This document shows positions 24,706 to 33,480 of a stretch of DNA of 59,431 nt, piece after piece (position 1 is the first letter of the stretch; the number at the start of each line of letters is the position of its first letter). Source of the stretch: Vulgatibacter sp035565615. GTDB lineage: Bacteria > Myxococcota > Myxococcia > Myxococcales > Vulgatibacteraceae. The translations under genes and the position numbers were made by a program. The stretch is taken from positions 1 through 59,431 of the forward strand of contig DATMSB010000135.1 in the NCBI GenBank assembly GCA_035565615.1, in the 5' to 3' direction. The notes beneath the pieces are model-generated. The model was not told the origin of the DNA. It did not search any database and saw only the letters and a program-made list of their open reading frames with translations.

Positions 24706-24800
24706 TCCGGCGCGCGCCACGCGCCATCCGGCGCCGGCCCACGCGCTGATCCGACGCGGGCCCGTGCGCGGATCGGACGCCGGCCCGCACGCCATCCGGC
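24686..24800. repeat. Imperfect ~45-bp tandem repeat spanning the stop codon of the SRPBCC gene
   Basis: Three units start with G[AG]CGCCGGCCC[AG]C (24686, 24730, 24776). The first two share the following CGCTGATCCG. The first unit encodes the last residues and the stop, so the copies are partial duplications of the gene's 3' end. The 148-bp interval to the convergent CobW gene contains nothing else I can name. Confidence 0.5.
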
Positions 24801-24853
24801 GCGGTCCTCCCCAATCCGCGGCGGCGCGTCGAGGACGGGCCGGCCGCGACCGC

Positions 24854-25771
24854 TCAGGCCTCCACCACCCTCCGCCCGCTCATCGTCGGCGCGAGGAGCG
24901 CGTCCACGGATCCCCGGGTGAGACCCCGGCCAAAGAAGGCGAAGCGGCTCTCGCCGTGCGCGGGCGCCGGGGCGTCGAGCTCGATCTGGAGTCGCTCGCC
25001 CACCACGTGGAAGGCGACCCAGCGCCCGTCGTCGATCCGCGCGATCCCCTTGGCGCGGAAGACCTCCGGCGGCATCCCCTCCAGCACGTCCTCGAGCGCG
25101 GTGAGGTCGTGGGCGCCGCCGTGCGCGAACGAGATCACCTGGAAGTCCGAGTGCCGGCCCTCGTGCGGCCGGGGCGCGTCCCGCGAAGGGGAGGCGCCCT
25201 CGGTGTCGAGGAGGATTCCCTCGGGGAGGTCGGGCCCCCCCTCGAGGATCCTCGCCGCCGGGTTCAGCCTGCGGACGGCCTCCACCGCCTCCGCCTTCTG
25301 GGTGGGGCTGGCCAGATCCAGCTTGGAGATCACCACCACGTCCGCGCAGCGAACCTGCGCCTCCCACTCCTCGCCCGCGGCGGCGGCGAAGTTGATCGGG
25401 TCCACCACGGTCACCACCGAGTCGAGGCGGATCTTGTCGGCGAGCTCGGGCTTCGAGAGCGTCCACGTCAGCGGCAGCGGATCGGCGAGGCCCGTGGTCT
25501 CCAGGATCACCCGGTCGAGATCCCCTCGGGCGTGCAGCTCCTCCATCGCCTGGACGAGGTCGGGGTTTCGCAGGCAGCAGACGCAGCCCTCGGTGAGCTC
25601 GATCATCGAGCGGGTGTCCGGCGAGCCGGTGTCGATCCCCGCCTGGCCCAGCTCGTTCTGCACGAGGCCGATCCGCAGGGAGCTGCGCCGGGCGAGGAGG
25701 TGCCGCAGGAGGGTGGTCTTCCCGGAGCCGAGGAAGCCGGTGACGACGACGACGGGGAGTGTGGACGACAC
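24854..25771 (-). CDS. CobW/COG0523-family metal-chaperone GTPase
   Basis: This protein has about 305 residues. It has the P-loop VVVVTGFLGSGKTTLLRHLL, the metal-binding C-x-C-C motif in TEGCVCCL, ILETTGLADPLP (Walker B region), and SKLDL in place of the usual N-K-x-D guanine motif. The C-terminal CobW domain ends with SRFAFFGRGLT. Such GTPases load Zn or other metals into client enzymes, and many are induced by zinc lack. GTG 25771 is the start nearest the family N-terminus; the longer frame to 25912 runs through the divergent promoter region. No Zn enzyme neighbour is obvious. Confidence 0.85.
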   Translation of the reverse strand: MSSTLPVVVVTGFLGSGKTTLLRHLLARRSSLRIGLVQNELGQAGIDTGSPDTRSMIELTEGCVCCLRNPDLVQAMEELHARGDLDRVILETTGLADPLPLTWTLSKPELADKIRLDSVVTVVDPINFAAAAGEEWEAQVRCADVVVISKLDLASPTQKAEAVEAVRRLNPAARILEGGPDLPEGILLDTEGASPSRDAPRPHEGRHSDFQVISFAHGGAHDLTALEDVLEGMPPEVFRAKGIARIDDGRWVAFHVVGERLQIELDAPAPAHGESRFAFFGRGLTRGSVDALLAPTMSGRRVVEA

Positions 25772-25860
25772 GACGCCGAACCTAACCGCCGGGGACCGCC
25801 AGGGCCATCCCGAATCCGGAACGAAGGCGCGGGTCCGCCGCGTTGGTCCCTTCGAGTGGG

Positions 25861-25890
25861 TGCAATCGAGGCACGATTGCATGATAATGC
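25861..25890. promoter_or_regulatory. Overlapping palindromes between the cobW-like and ketosynthase genes
   Basis: Perfect inverted repeat TGCAATCG-AGGCA-CGATTGCA (25861-25881), overlapped by GCAT-GATA-ATGC (25879-25890), which contains a -10-like GATAAT (25883-25888). It sits 90 bp upstream of the cobW-like start and 42 bp upstream of the ketosynthase start. A dimeric repressor (TetR or Zur type) would fit; which one is unknown. Confidence 0.6.
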
Positions 25891-25931
25891 GCGCCCCCGG
25901 GCGCCCGGGCATCGACCACAGGAGCAGGCAA

Positions 25932-27488
25932 GTGCGCAGAGTCGGGATCTACGGGTGGGGCGTCGTCGCCCCCAAGTCGCCGGACATCGACGCCTTCGAG
26001 CGCAACCTCGCGTCCTCGGAGAGCTGGCTCTCTCCCTTCGAGGGCTTCGGCCCCAGCAACTTCCTCGTAGGCAACCCGGAGTTCCACTTCGCCGACTACA
26101 AGGGCTGGATCGACGAGCGCTTCCCGCCCACCCGGTTCGGCCAGCTCGAGAAGAAGATGGGCCAGCCCACGCAGTACGCGATGGGCGCGTTCATCCAGGC
26201 GCTCCGCCAGAACCCCGGCCTCGAGGCGGTGCTCCAGGAGCTCGGCCTCGAGGCCCACGTCTACGTGGGCACCGGCCTCGGCGACCTGCCCACGATCGAC
26301 GCCGAGAGCGTGCGCCTCCACCGCGCCCAGCGCCGCTGGGATCGCTTCTGGGCGAACCCGGAGCGCAACGCGGCCCTCGCCGCCTGGCTCGCCGATCCGT
26401 CCGTCGATCCCGACGCGCCGCCGAAGCCGGAGGCCGCGGCGGAGGAGGATCGCGACGTCGCCGAGGAGCGCTACTGGCGCTACTGGGCCAGCCGCTCCGC
26501 CGAGCTGGCGTCCTACCTCGCGGAGCTACGGGAGATCGAGTCGCTCTCCGTCGAGGGAGAGGTCGAGGCGGCCAAGCTCGCGGTGATCAAGGAGAAGAAG
26601 GTGCGCGCCGCGCGCCTCCAGAAGAAGTGGAACGCCCCGGAGCCTCCCTGGAACCAGGTCTCGGCCAACGTCCTCTGGAACATCCACAACACGCCGGCCT
26701 CGCAGATCTCGATGCTGGGCCGGATCACCGGCATGACGTTCGCGCCGGTGGCGGCCTGCTCCTCCTTCGGCTACGCCCTGCGCCTCGCCATGCAGTCCAT
26801 CGACGCCGGCAGCGCCAAGGCGGTGGTGATCGGCATGACCGATCCCGCGCCCCACCCCCTCTCGGTGGGCGGCTTCTTCAACGCCCGGGTGCTGTCGGCG
26901 GACGGCAACGTGTCCAAGCCTCTCACCGGCATGCGCGGCACCCACGTGGCCGGCGGCGCGGTGGTGTGGATCGTGGGCGACCACGAGTACATGACCGCCA
27001 AGGGCTTCCGCCCCCTGGGGATGGAGCCCGTCGCGGTGGGCGTCTCCGCCGACGCCGATCACATCATCACCCCGTCGCGGGAGGGGCCCATCGCCTCCAT
27101 GCGCAGCGCCCTGGAGCAGGCCGGCGTCAGCCCCGACCAGTTGGGCACCTGGGATCTCCACGCCACCGCCACCCCGGGCGACTTCCTGGAGGTGGAGACC
27201 ATGCGCGAGGTGCTGCCGGAGACCGTGATGGTCACCGCGCGCAAGGGCACCTTCGGCCACGGCATGTCCGCCGGCGGCGGGTGGGAGCTCACCGCGCAGT
27301 ACCTCGGCTACCAGCGGGGCACGCTCTTTCCCACGCCGCTCGGGGCGGAGGAGCTCAACCCCTCCATCGGCAAGCTGCACGGGCGCTTCGTCCTCGACGA
27401 CGGCAGCGAGGCGGAGGGCGCTGCCGGCAAGCTCTCCATGGGCATCGGCGGCATCAACGCCTGCGTGATCTCCCGGCCCTGGAGGTAG
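25932..27488 (+). CDS. Beta-ketoacyl-ACP synthase family protein with a large insertion
   Basis: This 518-residue thiolase-fold protein is about 100 residues longer than FabF. The condensing-enzyme triad is visible: Cys276 in APVAACSSFGYALRLAMQSI, His in DLHATATPGDFLEVET, and the Lys-x3-Gly-His region KGTFGHGMSAGGG. Between YVGTGLGDLP (~111-120) and the Cys lies an insertion of about 115 residues, highly charged and probably coiled coil (SVEGEVEAAKLAVIKEKKVRAARLQKKW). GTG 25932 follows GGAGCAGG. No acyl carrier protein, KR or AT gene is adjacent, so the pathway is unknown. Its 3' end overlaps the convergent tetR-like gene by 35 bp. Confidence 0.82.
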   Translation: MRRVGIYGWGVVAPKSPDIDAFERNLASSESWLSPFEGFGPSNFLVGNPEFHFADYKGWIDERFPPTRFGQLEKKMGQPTQYAMGAFIQALRQNPGLEAVLQELGLEAHVYVGTGLGDLPTIDAESVRLHRAQRRWDRFWANPERNAALAAWLADPSVDPDAPPKPEAAAEEDRDVAEERYWRYWASRSAELASYLAELREIESLSVEGEVEAAKLAVIKEKKVRAARLQKKWNAPEPPWNQVSANVLWNIHNTPASQISMLGRITGMTFAPVAACSSFGYALRLAMQSIDAGSAKAVVIGMTDPAPHPLSVGGFFNARVLSADGNVSKPLTGMRGTHVAGGAVVWIVGDHEYMTAKGFRPLGMEPVAVGVSADADHIITPSREGPIASMRSALEQAGVSPDQLGTWDLHATATPGDFLEVETMREVLPETVMVTARKGTFGHGMSAGGGWELTAQYLGYQRGTLFPTPLGAEELNPSIGKLHGRFVLDDGSEAEGAAGKLSMGIGGINACVISRPWR

Positions 27489-28056
27489 GGGCGGCCTTCG
27501 GCCTCGCCCGGGATCGATCCTTCTCGGCGGGGGCGAGGCCGTGCAGCAGCAGCCCGGTGACCAACCGCGCCAGCTCCTCCGGACGCCCGGCGTCGGGCCC
27601 CAGCTTGCCCTCCACGAGGAGCGAGGCGAGCCCGTGCCCGATCGACCAGGCCGCCAACGAGAGCGAGGGGATCGGCTCCTCCCGCAGATCGCCGGCGCAC
27701 ACCCCTGCCTCCACCGTGCCCATCAGCACCTCGAACGCGCCCCTGCCCGCCTCGATCATCGCGGGGAACGCGGCGGCGTCGCCCTGGCCGGCGCCGTACA
27801 TCACCCGGAAGGGGCTGGGGTGGGCCACGGCGAACTCGACGTAGGCGACGCCGATCCGCCCGAGGTTCTCGCCCGGTCCGGCGGAAGGGTCCATCGCCTC
27901 GAGCAGCGTCTCGCGCAGCGTTCGGAAGCCTTCCTCCGCCACCGCGGCGACGAGGGCCTCCTTGCTGGCGAAGTGCCGGTAGGGCGCCGCGTGGGTGACG
28001 CCCGCCCGCCGGGCCACTTCGCGCAGCGACAGCGCCGCCGCCCCCTCCTCCCGCAC
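27454..28056 (-). CDS. TetR-family transcriptional regulator
   Basis: This 200-residue frame has the TetR helix-turn-helix LSLREVARRAGVTHAAPYRHFASKEALVAAVAEEG, followed by a helical ligand domain of normal length. The start is a problem. GTG 28056 begins in the middle of helix 1, while the same frame continues upstream with RWRALLDAALEQ, good TetR sequence, but reaches a stop without any ATG, GTG or TTG. Either a rare start (CTG/ATC) is used or an indel has cut the true start, since ATG in another frame lies just upstream with an AGGTG. It may regulate the ketosynthase, MaoC or CobW genes around it. Confidence 0.75.
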   Translation of the reverse strand: MREEGAAALSLREVARRAGVTHAAPYRHFASKEALVAAVAEEGFRTLRETLLEAMDPSAGPGENLGRIGVAYVEFAVAHPSPFRVMYGAGQGDAAAFPAMIEAGRGAFEVLMGTVEAGVCAGDLREEPIPSLSLAAWSIGHGLASLLVEGKLGPDAGRPEELARLVTGLLLHGLAPAEKDRSRARPKAAPTSRAGRSRRR

Positions 28057-28294
28057 CTGCTCCAGCGCCGCGTCGAGGAGCGCGCGCCACCTGGCGATCC
28101 TCGAGGCCGACGCCCTGGAGAAGGGCCCGATCGCCCGGGCCTGGTTCGATCATCACCTGCCGTTCACCTTCCACGGCGCCTGGGCGCCGGCGCGGGTTCG
28201 GTGACGCTCGCGGCCTGCGAAGGCCACCCCAATGTCCGAGACAGGCGCCGCCCACTTTGGATAGATGGAGGGCCTTCGCAATAAGGAGACGACC

Positions 28295-28756
28295 ATGGAG
28301 AAGACGAAGATCGAAGGACGCGCCGGACTCGAGGCCCTCGTGGGCAAGCCCCTCCCCGCCGGCCCCTGGCACCAACTCACCTTCGAGGAGATCGTCGCCT
28401 TCGCCGACGCCACCGGCGACCACCAGTGGATCCACGTGGATCGGGAGCGCGCCCGCCGCGAGTCCCCCTTCGGTGCGCCCATCGCCCACGGCTACTACAC
28501 GGTCTCCCGGATCGCCGGCCTCTTCTTCGAGGTCGTGGACGTCCAGGGCTTCCAGGCGGTGCTCAACTACGGCCTCAACAAGGTCCGCTTCCCGGCGCCG
28601 CTCAAGGAGGGCGCCTCCTACCGGCTGGTCCCCATGGTCCAGGCGGTGAACGAGGTGAAGGGCGGCCTCGAGGTCGTCTTCCAGAACACCATCGAGATCC
28701 AGGGCGAGGCCAAGCCCGCCTGCGTGGCGGAGTGCGTCTTCCGCTACCTGGGGTGA
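28295..28756 (+). CDS. MaoC-like (R)-specific enoyl-CoA hydratase
   Basis: This 153-residue hot-dog-fold protein carries the hydratase-2 motif FADATGDHQWIHVDRERA (active Asp and His) followed by FGAPIAHGYYTVSRIAGLF. Single-domain MaoC proteins hydrate enoyl-CoA or related thioesters. ATG 28295 follows AAGGAG at the right distance; ATG 28265 does not. It is divergent from the TetR gene, an arrangement typical of a regulator and its target. A TGTC-CGA-GACA inverted repeat lies in the shared upstream region near 28232 and could be an operator, with low confidence. Confidence 0.88.
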   Translation: MEKTKIEGRAGLEALVGKPLPAGPWHQLTFEEIVAFADATGDHQWIHVDRERARRESPFGAPIAHGYYTVSRIAGLFFEVVDVQGFQAVLNYGLNKVRFPAPLKEGASYRLVPMVQAVNEVKGGLEVVFQNTIEIQGEAKPACVAECVFRYLG

Positions 28757-28848
28757 CCTTCCCCCTCTCGTGGGGCATTCGACTTCCCGGGCCGAAGGGA
28801 CGTAGAGTGGCACAGGGTGTGCGTTCCCCTCTTGCAAGGGAGTCGGCC

Positions 28849-29407
28849 ATGCCTCGTCTGGGATCCTTCTTCGCCGCCGCCACGGCGTGCGTCCTCCTCG
28901 GCTGCGGTGGCTCGGGTGAGTCCATTCCCCTGGAGCCCGAGCGGTCCGAACGTCCGTCCCACGAGGCCGGGAAGACCGACGCGCGCAGCCGCTGCCTCCA
29001 GGCCACGCCGCGCGAAGCGCCCACCCTCCTCGCCCACGACGCGCTCATCGCCGGGATCGGCCTCTGTGGCGAGCTCCCCTATCTGTCGACACGCTCCGCA
29101 TCGCCGATGCCGAGGGCAGCGGCGAAGCGCTCCAGGAGGGCGTGACCGACCTCGCCCTCTCCCCCGACGGAACCCGCGTCCTGACCACACCTCCCGCAAA
29201 GTCGCACCGAGTCGCTGGTCCTCTGGGATCTCCAGGGCAGGGAGAGGATCGGCGAGGCGACCCTTCCCGCCGGCACCCTCCAGGTGGCGTCCGATCCCGC
29301 CCGGGGGGAACGGCCGCTTCCTGGCCGGCGAGGGCGCGCCGTTCGTCGTCTGCACCGAGGCCCGCCTCGCGACCCTGACGTCCTCCGGGCTAGACGCGTG
29401 GCTCGCG
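28849..29407 (+). pseudogene. Decayed lipoprotein with beta-propeller-like sequence
   Basis: ATG 28849 opens a lipoprotein signal peptide (FFAAATACVLLGCGGSG) and runs 98 codons to a stop at 29145. The sequence that would continue the protein is spread over other frames: TLRIADAEGSGEALQEG and LALSPDGTRVLTT from ~29091, then ESLVLWDLQGRERIGEATL from ~29209, then GNGRFLAGEGAPFVVCTEA from ~29306. The frame changes at least three times. One change lies in a run of six G (29303-29308). The WD40/YVTN-like wording (LALSPDGTRVLT, LVLWDLQGRE) suggests a propeller. The 3' end is lost against the convergent clpA. Confidence 0.7.
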
Positions 29408-31666
29408 TCAGCCGTAGCGGAGGGCGAGCTTCTCGCCCTCGACCACCGCGGTGGCCTCGCCGCCGCCCGAGAGCGCGCCGAAGAGGATCGCCTCGGCGAG
29501 GGGCTTCTTCAGGCTCTGCTCCACCAGGCGCGCCATCGGCCTCGCGCCGAACGCCGGATCGTAGCCGTGCTCGGCGAGCCACTCGCGGGCCTCGTCGGAG
29601 AGCTCGAGGGTGACGTCCTTCTCGGCGAGGAGCGCCCGCAGCTCGTTCACGTTCTTGTCCACCACCCGCAGGATCTCGGGGCGGCCGAGCTGCGAGAACT
29701 GGATCATCGCGTCGAGGCGGTTGCGGAACTCCGGGCTGAACGCCTTCTCCAGGGCGCCGGTGGCCACGCCGATCGGCGTGCCGCCGCCGAAGCCCAGCCG
29801 CCTCCCGGAGAGCTCGCGGGCGCCGACGTTGGTGGTGAGGATCAGAATCACGTTCCGGAAGTCCGCCTTGCGGCCGGAGTTGTCGGTGAGGGTGGCGTGA
29901 TCCATCACCTGGAGGAGGATGTTGAAGACGTCGGGGTGCGCCTTCTCCAGCTCGTCGAGGACCACCACCGCGTAGGGGGTCTTGCGAACGGCGTCGGTGA
30001 GGAGCCCGCCCTGGTCGAAGCCTACGTAGCCCGGCGGCGCGCCGATGAGGCGCGAGACGGCGTGCTTCTCCATGTACTCGGACATGTCGAAGCGGAGGAA
30101 CTCGACGCCGAGGACCCTGGCGAGCTGCTTGGCGAGCTCGGTCTTGCCCACGCCGGTGGGCCCCGCGAAGAGGAACGAGCCGATGGGCTTGTCGCCGGCG
30201 CGCAAGCCCGAGCGCGCCAGCTTGATCGCCGCGGTCACCGACTCGATGGCCGCGTCCTGGCCGAAGATGACGCTCTTCAGCTCGGGCTCCATCCGGGCCA
30301 GGGCGCTGCGATCGTCGGCCGACACGCTGCGGGGCGGCACCTTCGCCATCCGGGCGATCACCGCCTCCACCTCGGCCACGCCCACCTCGCCCCGCCGCTT
30401 CTCGGGCGGCAGCAGCTTCTCGGCGGCGCCCGCCTCGTCGAGCACGTCGATCGCCTTGTCCGGCAGGTGCCGATCGGTGAGGTGCTTGGCGGCGAGCTGG
30501 GCCGCCGACGCGATCGCCTCGTCGGTGTAGCGGACGCCGTGGTGCTCCTCGTAGCGTGACCGCAGGCCCTCGAGGATCCGGATCGTCTCCTCCACCGTGG
30601 GCTCGTCGACGTCGATCTTCTGGAAGCGGCGCGCCAGCGCCCTGTCCCGATCGAGGGACGCCTTGTGCTCCTCGAAGGTCGTGGACCCGATGCAGCGCAG
30701 CTCGCCGGACGCGAGCGCCGGCTTGAGCAGGTTCGAGGCATCCATGCTCCCGCCGGTGGTGGATCCCGCCCCCACCACCGTGTGCAGCTCGTCGATGAAG
30801 AGGATGGGGTGCTCCAGCTTCGAGAGCGCCTTGATCACCGCCTTCATCCGCTGCTCGAAGTCGCCGCGGTAGCGGGTGCCGGCGAGCAGCGATCCCAGGT
30901 CGAGGGCGTGGATGCGGGCGTTCTTCATCACGTCGGGGACCCGGCCATCGTGGATGCGAAGCGCCAGCCCCTCGGCGAGGGCGGTCTTCCCCACCCCCGG
31001 CTCGCCCACGAAGAGGGGGTTGTTCTTGCGGCGCCGGCAGAGGACCTGGATCGCGCGGTCGAGCTCCGCCTCGCGGCCCACCAGGGGATCGATCCGCCCC
31101 TCCGCCGCCTTGGCCACCAGATCGACGGTGTAGGCGGCGAGGGGATCCTTCGCCGGGCGGGAGGCGCCCAGCTCATCGTCGCCCTCCTCGTCCTCGTCGG
31201 CGTCGCCGTCGTCCTCCTCGTCCAGCTCGTCGCCGAGCCCGTGGGAGAGGAACTCCAGCACCTCCAGGCGCTCGATCCCCTGCTTGCGCAGCAGGTAGAC
31301 CGCGTGGCTCTGCTCCTCGCGCATGAGCGAGGCCAGCACCGTGCCGCCGTCCACCGCCTCGGCCTCTGACGAGAGGGCGTGCACCGCGGCCCGCTGGATC
31401 ACGCGGGCGAAGCCGAGGGTCGGCGTCGGCTCCACCGCCTCGGGGAGCGACTCGAAGCGATCCGCGAGGAACGCGACCAGCTCGTCGCGCAGCTCCGCCG
31501 GCTCGCCTCCGCAGGCGACGATCGCCTGCCTGGCCAGCGGATCGTCGAGCAGCCCGAGGAGCAGGTGCTCGGTACCGGCGTGCTCGTTGCGGCGCAGCCG
31601 GGCCGCCTCGATGGCGCGCTCGAGGGTCTGCTGGAGATCGGCGGTGAGCTGGGGGGACTTGGACAT
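29408..31666 (-). CDS. clpA: ClpA, ATPase subunit of the ClpAP protease
   Basis: This protein of 752 residues, the usual ClpA length, has two N-terminal Clp repeats (QTLERAIEAARLRRNEHAGTEHLLLGLL), then an acidic linker of about 20 Asp/Glu (EEDDGDADEDEEGDDE), then two AAA+ modules with P-loops GEPGVGKTALAEG and GPTGVGKTELAKQ. D1 lacks the long coiled middle domain of ClpB/ClpC, fitting ClpA. ATG 31666 lies 2 bp after the clpS stop, so the two are one operon. ClpA unfolds substrates brought by ClpS and feeds them to ClpP, which is not in this window. Confidence 0.95.
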   Translation of the reverse strand: MSKSPQLTADLQQTLERAIEAARLRRNEHAGTEHLLLGLLDDPLARQAIVACGGEPAELRDELVAFLADRFESLPEAVEPTPTLGFARVIQRAAVHALSSEAEAVDGGTVLASLMREEQSHAVYLLRKQGIERLEVLEFLSHGLGDELDEEDDGDADEDEEGDDELGASRPAKDPLAAYTVDLVAKAAEGRIDPLVGREAELDRAIQVLCRRRKNNPLFVGEPGVGKTALAEGLALRIHDGRVPDVMKNARIHALDLGSLLAGTRYRGDFEQRMKAVIKALSKLEHPILFIDELHTVVGAGSTTGGSMDASNLLKPALASGELRCIGSTTFEEHKASLDRDRALARRFQKIDVDEPTVEETIRILEGLRSRYEEHHGVRYTDEAIASAAQLAAKHLTDRHLPDKAIDVLDEAGAAEKLLPPEKRRGEVGVAEVEAVIARMAKVPPRSVSADDRSALARMEPELKSVIFGQDAAIESVTAAIKLARSGLRAGDKPIGSFLFAGPTGVGKTELAKQLARVLGVEFLRFDMSEYMEKHAVSRLIGAPPGYVGFDQGGLLTDAVRKTPYAVVVLDELEKAHPDVFNILLQVMDHATLTDNSGRKADFRNVILILTTNVGARELSGRRLGFGGGTPIGVATGALEKAFSPEFRNRLDAMIQFSQLGRPEILRVVDKNVNELRALLAEKDVTLELSDEAREWLAEHGYDPAFGARPMARLVEQSLKKPLAEAILFGALSGGGEATAVVEGEKLALRYG

Positions 31667-31668
31667 CT

Positions 31669-31989
31669 CTATTCTGGCTCCATCGTGCACAACAGCGGGA
31701 ACTCGTTCTTCTTCGCCAGCGCCCTCACCTGCTCGACCTTCGTCTCCGCCACGTCGTGGGTGTAGACCCCCGCCAGACCGACGCCGTTCTGGTGGACGTG
31801 CATCATGATCGCGATCGCGTCCGCCTCACTCCGATGGAAGATCCCCTGGAGGATCCACACCACGAAGTCCCGGGTCGTGTAGTCGTCGTTGTGGAGCAGC
31901 ACCTTCCACATCGGCGGCTTCGCGGCCTTGCGGTCCGCCTTGGGGCGGGTGACGACCCCCTGCTCCTGGTCCTCGAAGTGCCCGGCCAT
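31669..31989 (-). CDS. clpS: ClpS, N-end-rule adaptor
   Basis: This 106-residue protein has the ClpS core: WKVLLHNDDYTTRDFVVWIL, MMHVHQNGVGLAGVYTHDVAETK. The Asn-Asp-Asp in HNDDYTT and the His in HVHQ form the pocket for N-terminal Phe, Leu, Trp or Tyr. The first ~25 residues form the flexible arm that controls ClpA. ATG 31989 sits behind GGAGGAGC. It is transcribed with clpA and lies 43 bp downstream of the CNNM/CBS gene in the same direction. Confidence 0.95.
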   Translation of the reverse strand: MAGHFEDQEQGVVTRPKADRKAAKPPMWKVLLHNDDYTTRDFVVWILQGIFHRSEADAIAIMMHVHQNGVGLAGVYTHDVAETKVEQVRALAKKNEFPLLCTMEPE

Positions 31990-32032
31990 GCTCCTCCGAT
32001 CCCTTAACATGAGGCCGGAGGACCGGCCAGCG

Positions 32033-33268
32033 TCAGGCGCCCGCCTCGGTGGGGAGGTGGATGCGGACGGCCCGCACCCGTTTCGCGGAGGCCTCCGCCA
32101 CCTCCAACTCCACCCCGCCGGGGGCGAGCAGCCGCTCGCCCTTCCGCGGGATGCGGCCGGCCAGCTCGAGGCAGAGGCCCGCCACGGTCGACCACCCGTC
32201 CCCTTCGGGGAGATCCAGCTCCAGCTCGCGGTTCACGTCCCGCACCTGGGCGATCCCCAGCACCATCGCGGTGCGATCGGGCTTCACGTGGATCGCCTCG
32301 GGGATCCCCGCCTCCTCCTCGGAGTAGATCTCCCCCACCAGCTCCTCCACCAGATCCTCGATCGTCGCGATCCCCGCCAGGCCCCCGGACTCCTCCACCA
32401 CGATGGCGAGGGAGACGCGGCGCCGCTGCATCAGGCGCAGCAGCCGGATCGCCCGCATGGTTTCGGGGACGAAGAAGGCGGGGCGGATCAGCGCCTCCAT
32501 GTCGAAGTCCTTGTCGTCCCAGACCTGCGGGAGCACGTCCTTGATCGAGAGGTAGCCCACGATCTCGTCTATGGTTCCGGCGTACACGGGCATGCGGGAG
32601 TGTCCGTGCTCGATCAGGGCCTCGCGCAGCCGGGCCAGGTCGATGTCGCGGGGGATCGCCTCCACCCGGTTCCGCGGGACCATCACCTCCGCCGCGGTGA
32701 GCTCGCCGAAGTCGATGGCGCGCAGCGCGATGTGCCCCGCCCCCGGGTCGATCGTCCCCTCCTCGGCCGCCTCCTCCAGCTCCTCCTGGAGCGCCTCGAC
32801 CGCGGTGCGCACCCGGTCGCCCTCGCCGCCGCCGAAGAGGGCGCCGATGGCCTTCGCCACCCCCCGCGACAGCCCGAGGACGGGCCGGAAGAGGGGCAGC
32901 GCGGCGGCGAAGATCCCCGCCGAGGCGAGCGCCCACCGCTCACTCCGCCGCAGCGCGAGCGCGAGGGGCACCAGCTCGCCGGCCACCAGCATCACGAGGG
33001 AGATCGCCGCGACGCCGAGGAGGACGGCGGGCGCCACCCCGACCCGAGGCGCGAGGGCGCGGGCGAGGAGCGCGCCGCCCACCACCCCCGCCGCGATGGA
33101 GGAGGCCATCGTCACCGACCGGGCGACCGCGACGACCCGCTCCCGCTGGTGCCCCAGCATCTCCAGGGAGCGGGCCCCTGCCCGGCGGTCCTCGGCGAGC
33201 TCCCGCACGCGGCTTCTGGGCACGGCCTCCAGCGCGACCTCGGCGCCGGCGAAGAAGCCGTGGATCAA
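32033..33268 (-). CDS. CNNM/CBS-domain membrane protein (CorC/HlyC-type)
   Basis: This 411-residue frame has an N-terminal CNNM (DUF21) membrane part beginning FFAGAEVALEAVPRSRV with two further membrane spans. A tandem CBS pair follows (TAAEVMVPRNRVEAIP, HSRMPVYAGTIDEIVGYLSIKDVL, RRVSLAIVVEESGGLAGIATIEDL) and a C-terminal CorC-HlyC domain (WSTVAGLCLELAGRIPRKGE). The family is linked to Mg2+ or other cation handling. The only standard start is TTG 33268, inside the first membrane helix. The frame continues upstream with ILAVVLIIAGLVL, and a GTG one frame off would fit if one C of CCCC near 33313 were absent. Confidence 0.8.
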   Translation of the reverse strand: MIHGFFAGAEVALEAVPRSRVRELAEDRRAGARSLEMLGHQRERVVAVARSVTMASSIAAGVVGGALLARALAPRVGVAPAVLLGVAAISLVMLVAGELVPLALALRRSERWALASAGIFAAALPLFRPVLGLSRGVAKAIGALFGGGEGDRVRTAVEALQEELEEAAEEGTIDPGAGHIALRAIDFGELTAAEVMVPRNRVEAIPRDIDLARLREALIEHGHSRMPVYAGTIDEIVGYLSIKDVLPQVWDDKDFDMEALIRPAFFVPETMRAIRLLRLMQRRRVSLAIVVEESGGLAGIATIEDLVEELVGEIYSEEEAGIPEAIHVKPDRTAMVLGIAQVRDVNRELELDLPEGDGWSTVAGLCLELAGRIPRKGERLLAPGGVELEVAEASAKRVRAVRIHLPTEAGA

Positions 33269-33480
33269 GACCAGCCCGGCGATGATCAGGACGACGGCGA
33301 GAATGTCGGGGCACCCCCCGAACCCAAAGATAGGCCGGCCGGAGGGGACGCTTCCGCGGGCGATCCTACGCCCGTTCGGCCGCGCCGGGAGGGGCCGAGA
33401 GCACCGCGCCGGGAGGATCGCGCCCCCTTCCCGCGGTTCCTCCGCGCGGCGGGGGAAACCGCCCGCCTTGCGCCTGAGCC

